DNA from: Methylocystis silviterrae
Lineage (GTDB): Bacteria > Pseudomonadota > Alphaproteobacteria > Rhizobiales > Beijerinckiaceae
NCBI RefSeq assembly: GCF_013350005.1
Contig: NZ_JABVWW010000003.1
Coordinates: 186,001-250,000, forward strand
DNA length: 64,000 bases
Direction of reading: 5' to 3'
Shown here: positions 1-8,393 of the stretch, one piece after another
Layout: every line of letters starts with the position of its first letter
Position numbering within the stretch: the stretch's first letter is position 1
Notes under the pieces: model-generated
Told to the model about the DNA's origin: nothing
Database searches by the model: none
The model's input: the letters and a program-made list of their open reading frames with translations, nothing else
Translations under genes and position numbers: made by a program

Positions 1-177
1 CTCGTTGCGCGCCTCGCGGGCGCCGACCCGCTTCGCGACAAGGTTCACGACGGCAAGTTCAGCTTTGCGCTGAAGGGGGCTGCGGGCGCGCTGGGCGCGC
101 TTCTTCGCCGCATTTCACGTCCACGCCGCGCAGATTCCGAGGCCCTTCCAAATGCGCGCCCAAGGACGCGCCAATGA
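1..177 (+). CDS. hpnC: Squalene synthase HpnC, C-terminal fragment
   Basis: The first 58 codons are open from base 1 and end at TGA 175-177. Only the tail is present, so catalytic motifs cannot be checked. The piece ADPLRDKVHDGK followed by an Ala/Leu-rich stretch and a basic end looks like the C-terminus of the HpnC/HpnD trans-isoprenyl synthase family. The strongest argument is context: its stop overlaps the hpnD start (ATGA at 174-177), and hpnC-hpnD-hpnE is the standard bacterial order. In that pathway HpnC converts presqualene diphosphate to hydroxysqualene. The 5' part lies outside the window. Confidence 0.7.
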   Translation, partial: LVARLAGADPLRDKVHDGKFSFALKGAAGALGALLRRISRPRRADSEALPNARPRTRQ

Positions 178-1049
178 CCATGGACGCGCTTGCCGATTCC
201 ACGACGCTGCGCACGCGCGCCATCGCGACCAGAAGCTCCTTCTATCTCGCGATGCGCATCCTCGATCCACCGCGGCGCGACGCGATGTTCGCCATTTACG
301 CCTTCTGCCGCGCCGTTGACGACATCGCCGACGACGAGGGCGACCGCGCCGCGCGCCGCGCCGCGCTCGACCAGTGGCGCGCCGACCTCGATGAGCTATA
401 CGCCGGCCGCATCCGCGCGCGTGTGAGCTTTCTCTCTGAACCCGTCCGCCGCTTCCGACTCGAGCGCGCCGATTTCGAGTCGGTGATCGAGGGCATGGCC
501 ATGGACGTCGAGGAGGATATTTGCGCGCCGGACTGGGAAAAGCTTGAGCTCTATTGCGATCGCGTCGCGAGCGCCGTGGGACGGCTGTCGGTGCGCGCGT
601 TCGGTCTCGCGGAGGATGAGCCGGGCGCCGAATGCGATTTGCCGACGGGTCCGAAACTGCTCGCCTACCACCTCGGGCGCGCGTTGCAGCTCACCAACAT
701 CTTGCGCGACCTCGACGAGGACGCCGCGCGGGGGCGGCTCTATTTGCCCCGCCAGGCGCTTGAGTCCGCGGGGGTCATGAGCTTCGCGCCGCACGCCGTG
801 CTGTCGCATCCTTCGCTCGAAGAGGTGTGCGCGCCGGTCCTCAGCCGCGCCCGCGAACATTATGACCAGGCGGATCTGGTGATGGCGGGCTTGCCCAAGC
901 GCGCGGTGAAGGCGCCCTATCTCATGGCCGCTGGCTATCGTTCGATCCTCGACAGTCTCGCCGCTCGCGGCTTTTCGGCGCCGCGCGCGCCGGTGCGGGC
1001 GTCCCGTCTCAAGCTCGTCAGCGCATTCCTGCGACACGCCTTCACGTGA
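174..1049 (+). CDS. hpnD: Presqualene diphosphate synthase HpnD
   Basis: 291 residues, the usual size for HpnD. The protein condenses two farnesyl diphosphates to presqualene diphosphate, the first step toward squalene and hopanoids. Both aspartate-rich motifs of the squalene/phytoene synthase family are visible: AVDDIADDEGD near residue 50 and NILRDLDEDAARGRLYLPR near residue 175. The first ATG overlaps the preceding hpnC stop and the last codons overlap hpnE (GTGA at 1046-1049), so the three genes are translationally coupled. HpnC and HpnD are paralogues; this copy is called HpnD because it is second in the order and lies directly before hpnE. IspA at 26745 can supply its substrate. Confidence 0.9.
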   Translation: MTMDALADSTTLRTRAIATRSSFYLAMRILDPPRRDAMFAIYAFCRAVDDIADDEGDRAARRAALDQWRADLDELYAGRIRARVSFLSEPVRRFRLERADFESVIEGMAMDVEEDICAPDWEKLELYCDRVASAVGRLSVRAFGLAEDEPGAECDLPTGPKLLAYHLGRALQLTNILRDLDEDAARGRLYLPRQALESAGVMSFAPHAVLSHPSLEEVCAPVLSRAREHYDQADLVMAGLPKRAVKAPYLMAAGYRSILDSLAARGFSAPRAPVRASRLKLVSAFLRHAFT

Positions 1050-2293
1050 GCGAAACGATTCATGTCGTCGGCGCGGGCCTCGCGGGGCTCGCCTGCGCGC
1101 TGCGTCTTGCCGGCGCCGGACGGCGCGTCGCGCTCTACGAAGCCGCGCGCATGGCCGGCGGACGCTGCCGCTCCTATTTCGACGCTTCGCTCGGCCTGAC
1201 GATCGACAACGGCAATCATTTGCTGCTCTCCGGGAACACGGCGGCGCGGGATTATGCGACTCGCATCGGCGCGAGCGACGCGCTCGTTGGTCCCGACGAA
1301 TGCGCCTTCGATTTTCTCGATGCGCGCACGGCCGAGCGCTGGACGCTGCGACCCAACGCTTCGCGCATTCCCTGGTGGGTGTTTGTCGCCGACCGCCGCG
1401 TTCCCGGCACGGGGCCGCTCGACTATCTCGACGCGGGAAAGCTTCTCTTCGCGAAGGACGGCGCGACCATCGGCGACACCATGCATTGCCATGGCCCGCT
1501 GTGGGAGAAGCTTTGGCGCCCGGTTCTGCTCTCCGCGCTGAACACCGAACCTGAAGAGGCGTCCGCCACGCTCGCGGGCGCCGTGCTGCGCGAAACGCTC
1601 GCGGCGGGCGGCGACGCCTGCCGCCCGATGGTCGCCAAAGGCGGCCTTGGCGACGCCTTCATCGAGCCGGCGCTGCGCACGCTTCGCGCCAAAGGCGTCG
1701 AGCCGCGCTTCGGCGTGCGTCTGCGCGAACTCTCTTTTGATGACTCTCGCGTCGCTGCGCTGCGTTTCGGCGATGCGGAAGTGACGCTGGAAAGAGGCGA
1801 CGCGATCGTCCTAGCGACGCCGCCGTGGATCGCGCAGGAGCTTCTGCCCGGTCTTGTCGCGCCCGATGATTTTCGCGCGATCCTCAATGCGCATTTCAAG
1901 ATCGCGCCGCCGCCGGGCCAACCCTTGCTTCTCGGCATGATCGGCACGCTCACCGAATGGCTGTTCGCCTTCGACGATCGACTCTCGGTGACGATCAGCG
2001 GCGCTGACCGGCTGATCGACGAGTCGCGCGAAGCGCTTGCGGAAAAAATCTGGGCGGAGGTCTCCGCCGCGACGGGCCTGCCGGCGGCGCTGCCGCCCTG
2101 GCAGATCGTGAAGGAGAAGCGCGCCACCTTCGCCGCGACGCCGGCGCAGGAGAAGCGCCGGCCTGATGCGAAGACGCGCTGGGACAATCTGTGGCTTGCC
2201 GGCGATTGGACGAAGACGGGCCTGCCCGCGACGATCGAGGGCTCGATACGATCAGGGGATAGAGCGGCGGAACTGGCGACGACGGCCAGTTGA
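1046..2293 (+). CDS. hpnE: Hydroxysqualene dehydroxylase HpnE (FAD-dependent)
   Basis: 415 residues beginning with a Rossmann FAD-binding motif (VVGAGLAGLACALRLAGAG, residues 6-24) and the amine-oxidase type second motif YEAARMAGGRCRS. A C-terminal FAD-binding segment (NLWLAGDWTKTGLPATIEG, about residues 380-398) is also present, as in the squalene-associated FAD desaturase family. HpnE reduces hydroxysqualene to squalene. The start is GTG, four bases inside the end of hpnD. No further hpn gene follows; the next gene is convergent, so the operon ends here. Confidence 0.9.
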   Translation: MSETIHVVGAGLAGLACALRLAGAGRRVALYEAARMAGGRCRSYFDASLGLTIDNGNHLLLSGNTAARDYATRIGASDALVGPDECAFDFLDARTAERWTLRPNASRIPWWVFVADRRVPGTGPLDYLDAGKLLFAKDGATIGDTMHCHGPLWEKLWRPVLLSALNTEPEEASATLAGAVLRETLAAGGDACRPMVAKGGLGDAFIEPALRTLRAKGVEPRFGVRLRELSFDDSRVAALRFGDAEVTLERGDAIVLATPPWIAQELLPGLVAPDDFRAILNAHFKIAPPPGQPLLLGMIGTLTEWLFAFDDRLSVTISGADRLIDESREALAEKIWAEVSAATGLPAALPPWQIVKEKRATFAATPAQEKRRPDAKTRWDNLWLAGDWTKTGLPATIEGSIRSGDRAAELATTAS

Positions 2294-2353
2294 ACGTGAC
2301 CCTTCGTGATGGCGTAAGTGAGGAAGCGCGCTTGCGCCTCATCAATGCGAAAT

Positions 2354-3781
2354 TTACCGGCGGTCTTGCGCCGCGTTGATGCTTTGCGCCAGCCGGCTGT
2401 GACGGCGGCTGTAGAGAAAATAAATGGCGAGGCCGATCGCCATCCAGATCGCGAAGCGCTCCCACGCCACCGCCGGCAGGCGCGACAACAGCCAGAGCGA
2501 GAAGCCGACGCCGGCGAGCGGCGTGAAGGGGACGAAAGGCGCGCGAAAGCTGCGCTTCAAATCGGGCCGCGTGCGGCGTAACACGATGATCGCCGAACAG
2601 ATGACGACGAATGCGGAGAGCGTGCCGATGTTCACCAGCTCCGCCACTTCCTTGATCGGATAGAGCGCGGCGACGAGCGCGGTCAGCGCGCCGGCGATCA
2701 GCGTCGGCCGATAGGGCGTGTGAAAGCGCGGATGCAGCTTGGCGAACCAGGCCGGCAGCAGACCGTCGCGGCTCATGGCGAACCAGATGCGGGCGCAGGC
2801 GAGCAGAAAGGCGAGCATGACGCTGGCGATGCCCGCCACCGCGGCAAGCGACACGACGAAAGCGACCCAGGGCAGGCCGAGCGACGCGAAAGCGGTCGCG
2901 ACCGGCGCCGGATTGTCGAGCGTGTCGTAGCGCACGATTCCGGTGAGCACGAGCGACATGGCGATATAGAGCGTCAGCGCCACGACGAGCGACAGGAGAA
3001 CGGCGCGCGGCACGTCGCGCTGCGGCGCGCGGGCTTCTTCGGCGACGGTCGTCAATGTGTCGTAGCCGAACACCGCGAAGAACACGACCGCCGCGCCCTG
3101 CGCCACGCCGGAAAAGCCGAAGGGCATGAAGGGCGTCCAATTCTCGACGCGCACATAGGGAAGGCCGGCGACGATCACCAGGAGCGCCGCGGCGATCTTG
3201 ACGACCACCATCGCCGTGTTGAAGCGCGCGCCAAGCTCCACGCGCAGCGTCAACAGGAAGGCGACGCCAAGCGCGCCGAGCGCGGCGAAGAGGTCGATGA
3301 CGCGATCGGGCCCGGTTCCCGGCGCGCCGCTCGCCCATTCGGGAAGCGCGACGCCGAATTGCGCGAGCAACGCTTGCAAATAGGCCGACCAGCCGATCGC
3401 CACCACGGCGACGACCAGCGCATATTCGAGCAGAAGGTCCCAGCCGATGATCCAGGCGGCGAGTTCGCCCAGCACCGCATAGGCATATGTGTAGGCGCTG
3501 CCGGCGACGGGAATCATGCCGGCGAATTCGGCGTAGGAGAGCGCCGCCGCGGCGCTGGCGACGCCGGCGATCAGGAAGGAGAGGGCGACGCCAGGCCCCG
3601 CCTGGGTCGCCGCCACCACGCCGGTCAGCACGAAAATGCCGACGCCGATGAGCCCACCAAGGCCGATGCCAGTGAGCTGCCAGACGCCGAGCACGCGACG
3701 AAATCCGCCCGGTCGGTCGGCTTCGGCTTGCAGCGATTCAATAGATTTGGCGCGCAGCAGCGAGGAGGAAAGCTTCATCAA
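2354..3781 (-). CDS. APC-family amino acid permease
   Basis: 475 residues with about twelve hydrophobic segments. The N-terminal motif GIGLGGLIGVGIFVLTG (around residue 39) is the unwound TM1 region that binds substrate in the APC superfamily. The order and spacing resemble the cationic amino acid transporter (CAT, YfnA-like) branch, which exchanges or symports amino acids across the inner membrane. Substrate cannot be told from sequence. It is transcribed alone toward the end of hpnE, with only 60 bp between the two convergent stops. ATG at 3779-3781 is followed at once by a second ATG, either of which may be used. Confidence 0.85.
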   Translation of the reverse strand: MMKLSSSLLRAKSIESLQAEADRPGGFRRVLGVWQLTGIGLGGLIGVGIFVLTGVVAATQAGPGVALSFLIAGVASAAAALSYAEFAGMIPVAGSAYTYAYAVLGELAAWIIGWDLLLEYALVVAVVAIGWSAYLQALLAQFGVALPEWASGAPGTGPDRVIDLFAALGALGVAFLLTLRVELGARFNTAMVVVKIAAALLVIVAGLPYVRVENWTPFMPFGFSGVAQGAAVVFFAVFGYDTLTTVAEEARAPQRDVPRAVLLSLVVALTLYIAMSLVLTGIVRYDTLDNPAPVATAFASLGLPWVAFVVSLAAVAGIASVMLAFLLACARIWFAMSRDGLLPAWFAKLHPRFHTPYRPTLIAGALTALVAALYPIKEVAELVNIGTLSAFVVICSAIIVLRRTRPDLKRSFRAPFVPFTPLAGVGFSLWLLSRLPAVAWERFAIWMAIGLAIYFLYSRRHSRLAQSINAAQDRR

Positions 3782-3871
3782 AAAGGCCCGTCGGCGGGCG
3801 TGTCCGCCACGACGTCCATAGGCGATCCGGGCGGCGCTGTCATGGCCGCCGGGTCGTCATGCAGACGCAAA

Positions 3872-3896
3872 AAAGAGCGGCCAGTGGCCGCTCTTT
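3872..3896 (-). terminator. Rho-independent terminator of the smbP-like gene
   Basis: A perfect 12-base inverted repeat (AAAGAGCGGCCA and its complement) with a single central base, which folds to a GC-rich hairpin. On the minus strand it is followed by a run of six T. It lies 17 bp past the stop of the leftward SmbP-like gene, as expected for its terminator. Confidence 0.85.
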
Positions 3897-3912
3897 CGTT
3901 TTGTCAGGCGGC

Positions 3913-4251
3913 CTATTTCTTGGCGGCCTCGAGATGCGTCAGCGCCTCTTCGGCGTGTTTCGTCGCGACGTCTGGGTGCTTCTGCTTGCCGTGGTCAATC
4001 GCCATTTCGAGATGCGAGATGCCCTGTTTGGTATGCTCGTTCGGCTTTTGCGCTTCGGCGGCCTTTGCGTGCTTCAAGCCTTCTTCAGCATGCATCGTCA
4101 GCGCCTCGGCCTTTCCCTGCTTGCCTTCGCTGATCGCCTGTTTGGTGTGGGTGATGGCTTCAGCCAGATGATCTTCGGCGTAGGCCAATCGGGGGGCGAA
4201 AAAGGCCGCGATGGATAGAGCCAGGGCGGTTGCAAAAATCCTGCGATTCAT
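3913..4251 (-). CDS. SmbP-like small periplasmic metal-binding protein
   Basis: 112 residues. The start was placed at 4251 because GAGGAG lies 5-10 bases upstream and the product begins with a clean signal peptide (MNRRIFATALALSIAAFF, cleavage near AYA-ED). The mature part is a helical repeat of about 20-residue units, each carrying His at similar positions (LAEAITHTKQA, ALTMHAEEGLKHAKAA, EHTKQGISHLEMAIDHGKQ, ATKHAEEALTHLEAA). This pattern matches SmbP of Nitrosomonas, a small His-rich copper/metal-binding protein. Metal preference here is inferred. It is monocistronic and followed by a strong terminator. Confidence 0.8.
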   Translation of the reverse strand: MNRRIFATALALSIAAFFAPRLAYAEDHLAEAITHTKQAISEGKQGKAEALTMHAEEGLKHAKAAEAQKPNEHTKQGISHLEMAIDHGKQKHPDVATKHAEEALTHLEAAKK

Positions 4252-4346
4252 GGGGATCTCCTCGATGCTTCGCCGCATGACCGTAATATGGTCGCCTTCG
4301 CTCTGGTATCGAGGTCCTGTCCGGCATTCTCGACGTCGCGGCGCCA

Positions 4347-4748
4347 TCACTGCCGGTCGGCGGCAAAAAGCTCGCAACTCTCGCCGAACTCCGCGAGGCC
4401 GCCCTCAAGAAACGAGGCGAGAAGCGGAACCCCGAGCAGATATGCCGACGTCGCGCCTTCGTGCCGGGCTCGCGCTTGCGCGACAGCTTCGCCCCATTCG
4501 CTGGCGGCGAAGTCGCCGCGTCCCACCCACATCAGCGCGACGAGCTCGACCTGCTCGTCGATGTCCATGGCTTCGATAAAGGAGGAAACCTCGTCGCGAA
4601 TCGTGGGGAACGCGTCCTCCGTCAACACGCTGACGAAACCGTCGTCCGTGGCGTTCGACGCGTCCGCATCGATTCCCTCATCTTCGCTCTCAAGCTCACG
4701 GGCCTTGACGACGACGAAACAGACTTTGTCCGTATTGATGGTCGGCAT
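4347..4748 (-). CDS. DUF3775 domain protein
   Basis: 133 residues from the ATG at 4748, chosen over an upstream in-frame ATG at 4790 because GAGAGGAAG lies directly before it. The sequence contains the features I associate with DUF3775: an opening INTDKVCFVVVKARE strand, an acidic middle, a DEQVELVALMWVGRGD segment and a C-terminal AYLLGVPLLASFLEGGLAEFG. No catalytic motif or membrane segment is visible, so it is probably a soluble cytoplasmic protein of unknown function. It stands between the smbP-like gene and the divergent alanine dehydrogenase. Confidence 0.75.
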   Translation of the reverse strand: MPTINTDKVCFVVVKARELESEDEGIDADASNATDDGFVSVLTEDAFPTIRDEVSSFIEAMDIDEQVELVALMWVGRGDFAASEWGEAVAQARARHEGATSAYLLGVPLLASFLEGGLAEFGESCELFAADRQ

Positions 4749-4874
4749 TTCTTCCTCTCCGTAGGTTCTGAAAACGCGCTTGACCTTCACCCTTGTATTG
4801 AAAGGTCACCCTTTGCATATATTCCCCGAAGGCGAGATTTTTACCCGAGTCGACGCCGTATTTTGGAGCCGGAA

Positions 4875-6005
4875 ATGCGTGTCGGCGCGCCCAAAGAAAC
4901 CAAAGACAACGAATATCGGGTGGGCTTGACGCCGTCTTCGGTCGCCGAACTCGCCCATGCGGGACATGAAGTCTTCATCGAGCGCGGCGCAGGCGAGGGC
5001 GCGGGGCTGTCGGACTCAGATTACGCCGCAGCGGGCGCGACGCTCGTCGATGGTCCTGAAGCGCTCTTTGCCGCGGCGCAATTGATCGTCAAGGTGAAGG
5101 AGCCGCAGCGGCGCGAGATTGCTTACCTGCGGCCGGACCATGTGCTCTTCACTTATTTCCATCTCGCCGCGGACGCTGAGCTCACGCGCGAGCTGATGGC
5201 GAGCGGCGCCCATTGCATCGCTTATGAGACGGTCACGGCGCCCGGCGGCGGATTGCCGCTGCTCGCGCCGATGTCCGAAATCGCCGGCCGGCTCGCCCCG
5301 CAGATCGGGGCGCATTTTCTGGAAAAGCAGGCGGGCGGCCGCGGCGTTCTGCTCGCGGGCGCGCCGGGCGTGCCGCCAGCCGACGTTCTCGTTCTCGGCG
5401 CGGGCAGCGTCGGCGCGCAGGCGACGGCGATTGCGCTCGGCATGGGCGCAAGCGTGCTTGTCGCTGACCGCAACCCCGACGCGCTGCGGCGTCTCGAAAC
5501 GCGTTTCGGTTTCGCGGCGCGCACCATTTATTCGACCCGCGCCGCGATCGCCGAATCCGTGAAGCGCGCCGATCTCGTCATCTGCGCGGCGCTCGCGCCA
5601 GGCGCCAAGGCGCCGATCCTGATCACGCGGGACATGCTGTCGACGATGAAGCGCGGCGCCGTGATCGTCGATGTCGCGATCGATCAGGGCGGCTGCTGCG
5701 AGACCTCACGGCCGACGAGCCATTCCGACCCGACCTATGTCGTTGACGGGGTCGTGCATTATTGCGTCACCAACATGCCCGGAGTTGCGCCGCGCTCGTC
5801 GACGTTCGCGCTCAACAACGCCACATTGCCTTTCGTGCTGGCGCTCGCCAACAAGGGCTGGCGTCGCGCCATCGAGGACGACCCGAATCTTCGCGCGGGG
5901 CTGGAAATTTCCGCCGGGCGCATTCTGTCGCCGCCCGTCGCCGCTGCGCATGGCCTGCCTCTGTCGCCGCAGCTCATGGCGCTGGACAGCGCCGGCGCCG
6001 CATAG
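4875..6005 (+). CDS. ald: Alanine dehydrogenase
   Basis: 376 residues, typical for Ald, which reversibly deaminates L-alanine to pyruvate with NAD. The ATG at 4875 was chosen because the family begins MRVGAPKETK and a purine-rich GGAGCCGGA precedes it; open codons further upstream have no homology. Visible family features are VKVKEPQ (substrate lysine near residue 74), the catalytic His in YFHLAAD (about residue 95), the NAD Rossmann motif VLVLGAGSVGAQATAIALG, and DVAIDQGGCCETSRPTSH with the conserved Asp. Single gene, divergent from DUF3775. Confidence 0.95.
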   Translation: MRVGAPKETKDNEYRVGLTPSSVAELAHAGHEVFIERGAGEGAGLSDSDYAAAGATLVDGPEALFAAAQLIVKVKEPQRREIAYLRPDHVLFTYFHLAADAELTRELMASGAHCIAYETVTAPGGGLPLLAPMSEIAGRLAPQIGAHFLEKQAGGRGVLLAGAPGVPPADVLVLGAGSVGAQATAIALGMGASVLVADRNPDALRRLETRFGFAARTIYSTRAAIAESVKRADLVICAALAPGAKAPILITRDMLSTMKRGAVIVDVAIDQGGCCETSRPTSHSDPTYVVDGVVHYCVTNMPGVAPRSSTFALNNATLPFVLALANKGWRRAIEDDPNLRAGLEISAGRILSPPVAAAHGLPLSPQLMALDSAGAA

Positions 6006-6252
6006 CATCCTGCTGAATGACATCATCCATTCCGGTCCATGCGACTTTTTCGCGCAATCCATGCTGGAGAGCGTTGGCTCCAGCGCGTGCTTCGGCATTG
6101 CATTGTAATAATTCGCGCTTATGTCGCCCGGGCGCACCTCTCGCGCCAGGCCGGCGGAGCTTTTCTCATCAGCGCGCAATTGTTAGACCAGAGCGACGCG
6201 GCCTTTGCGGAGCGGCGCCCCCCATCATTCGAAAAACAGACAGGTTTAGGGC

Positions 6253-8262
6253 ATGAGCGCGAACCAGGACCAGGATCCCGCCGCCAACCGGAAAAGAGGG
6301 GCCACGGCGGAAAAGGTCTCCGCGCTCGGCAAGTCCGAAACGCCGGTGAAGCCGTCCCACAAGGCCAAGAACAAGGCCAAGAAAAAGACTGCGGCGAAAA
6401 AGCCTTCCGTGCCCAGCGCTCCGCAAACGGCCGCGCCCGCGACGCCCAAGGGCGCCGGAGCTCCCGCGCCGATCGCCAATCTGGAGACATTCGCCCGGTT
6501 TGATATCGAAGCGATCGCCGACAACATGGCGCAGCTCGTGGACGAGGGCCGCAAGGCGCTGGCCGCGGCGATCGGCGGCGCCAATCCCGACGAAACGCGA
6601 AGCGAACTCGCCGCGAGCGTCGCCGACGCCACCAAGACTCTCGGCGCCGTCGCCGAATATTGGCTGTCGAAGCCCGACCGCGCCGCCGTCGCCCAGGCCG
6701 ATCTATACAGCGGGTTGAGCGAGATTTGGCGGCAGACGCTTCGCCGCTACGGCGGCGAGAATGTCGCTCCGATTGTCCCCTCGGATCTCTCCGACAAGCG
6801 CTTCTCGGGGCCTGAATGGAACGAGAATCCGTTCTTCGACTGGCTGCGGCAATCCTATCTGCTTGCGTCGCGCTGGGCTGGCGACATGGTTGAGAGCGCC
6901 GAGGGTCTCGACCCGCAGACAAAGGCCAGGGCCGTCTTTTATACGCGGCTGATTTCGAGCGCGATCTCGCCTTCCAATTTCGTCCCGACCAATCCCGAGT
7001 TGTTGCGCGCCACGATGGACGCCAAGGGCGAGAATCTGGTCCGCGGCTTGAAAATGCTCGCGGAAGACATTTCCGCGGGCGGCGGCGTGTTGAAAATTCG
7101 CCAGAGCGCGGATCGGAAATTCGAACTGGGCGTCGATCTGGCGAATACGCCCGGCAAGGTGATCTGGCGCAATGACGTGATGGAGCTCATTCAATATGAG
7201 CCGACGACGTCGGAAGTTTATGCGCGGCCGCTGCTCATCACGCCGCCCTGGATCAACAAATTCTATGTGCTCGATCTCAACCCCGAGAAAAGTTTCGTGC
7301 GCTGGGCGGTTGAGCAGGGCTTCACGGTCTTCATCATCTCCTGGGTCAATCCCGACGAGACCAAGGCCACAAAGGGGTTCGAGGCCTATATGCACGAGGG
7401 CGTGCTGACCGCGCTCGACGTGATCGAGAAGGCGACGGGCGAACGCAAGGTCACGGCGGCGGGCTATTGCGTCGGCGGCACGCTGCTCGCGCTGACGCTC
7501 GCCTATATGGCTGCGACCGGCAACGATCGCATTGACAGCGTCACCTTCTTTGCGACGCAGGTGGATTTTTCGGACGCCGGCGATCTGCAGATTTTCGTCG
7601 ATGAGGCGCGCCTCGCGGCGCTCGACGAAAGCATGGCGCGCACCGGCTATCTCGAAGGCTACAAGATGGCCAACGCCTTCAATATGCTGCGGCCGAACGA
7701 ACTCATCTGGAATTATGTCGTCAACAATTACATGAAAGGGGTCGAGCCCGCCGCTTTCGATCTCTTGTATTGGAATTCCGATTCGACGCGCATTCCGCGG
7801 GCCAATCACTCCTTCTACCTGCGCAGCTGCTATCTCGAAAATCGTCTGGCGCGCGGCGAGATGGTCATCGACGGCGTTCGGCTCAATTTGCGTCAGGTGA
7901 AGGCGCCGGTCTTTGAGATCGCGACGAGGGAGGATCATATCGCGCCGGCGCAATCCGTGTTTCGCGGCGCGAGGTTTTTCGGCGGCGAGGTGACCTTCGT
8001 GCTCGGCGGCTCGGGCCATATCGCGGGGATCATCAACCCGCCCTCCAAAGACAAATATCAATATTGGACGGGCGGCCCCCCGAAGGGCGCTTTCGAGGAC
8101 TGGATCAAGAAGGCAAAGGAAACCAAGGGCTCTTGGTGGCCGCACTGGCTGGCCTGGGTGACGGCGCAGGCGCCCAAGAAAGTCCCCGCGCGCCAGCCCG
8201 GCGGCGGCAAGCTCAAGATCATCTGCGACGCGCCCGGGGAATATGTGCGGGTAAAAGGATAG
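6253..8262 (+). CDS. phaC: Class I poly(3-hydroxyalkanoate) synthase PhaC
   Basis: 669 residues. It polymerises (R)-3-hydroxyacyl-CoA into PHB granules. The lipase-like box GYCVGG holds the nucleophile Cys406; Asp561 (REDHIAPAQS) and His589 (GGSGHIAGIINPP) complete the triad. The PhaC N-terminal domain begins around residue 90. In front of it is a roughly 75-residue extension rich in Lys, Ala and Pro (for example KAKNKAKKKTAAKKP), which makes the protein longer than the usual class I enzyme of about 590 residues. No phaA, phaB, phaR or phasin gene is adjacent. Confidence 0.95.
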   Translation: MSANQDQDPAANRKRGATAEKVSALGKSETPVKPSHKAKNKAKKKTAAKKPSVPSAPQTAAPATPKGAGAPAPIANLETFARFDIEAIADNMAQLVDEGRKALAAAIGGANPDETRSELAASVADATKTLGAVAEYWLSKPDRAAVAQADLYSGLSEIWRQTLRRYGGENVAPIVPSDLSDKRFSGPEWNENPFFDWLRQSYLLASRWAGDMVESAEGLDPQTKARAVFYTRLISSAISPSNFVPTNPELLRATMDAKGENLVRGLKMLAEDISAGGGVLKIRQSADRKFELGVDLANTPGKVIWRNDVMELIQYEPTTSEVYARPLLITPPWINKFYVLDLNPEKSFVRWAVEQGFTVFIISWVNPDETKATKGFEAYMHEGVLTALDVIEKATGERKVTAAGYCVGGTLLALTLAYMAATGNDRIDSVTFFATQVDFSDAGDLQIFVDEARLAALDESMARTGYLEGYKMANAFNMLRPNELIWNYVVNNYMKGVEPAAFDLLYWNSDSTRIPRANHSFYLRSCYLENRLARGEMVIDGVRLNLRQVKAPVFEIATREDHIAPAQSVFRGARFFGGEVTFVLGGSGHIAGIINPPSKDKYQYWTGGPPKGAFEDWIKKAKETKGSWWPHWLAWVTAQAPKKVPARQPGGGKLKIICDAPGEYVRVKG

Positions 8263-8393
8263 GCGGCAGGTTGGATCCGGCAGGGTCGCAGCGCGAAACG
8301 TGACGCCGCGGCGCAGCCGTTAGTGCGCGCGCCGTCTCACCGTGTCCATAGACACAGCGAGCCCGCGACAACCGATGAGGTCATCCTAGAGCC

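Noticed and set aside
2720..4171. A 483-codon rightward frame opposite the permease and SmbP-like genes
   Set aside because: Composition (Arg/Gly/His-rich, no hydrophobic core) and its position across two genes and a terminator mark it as an antisense artefact.
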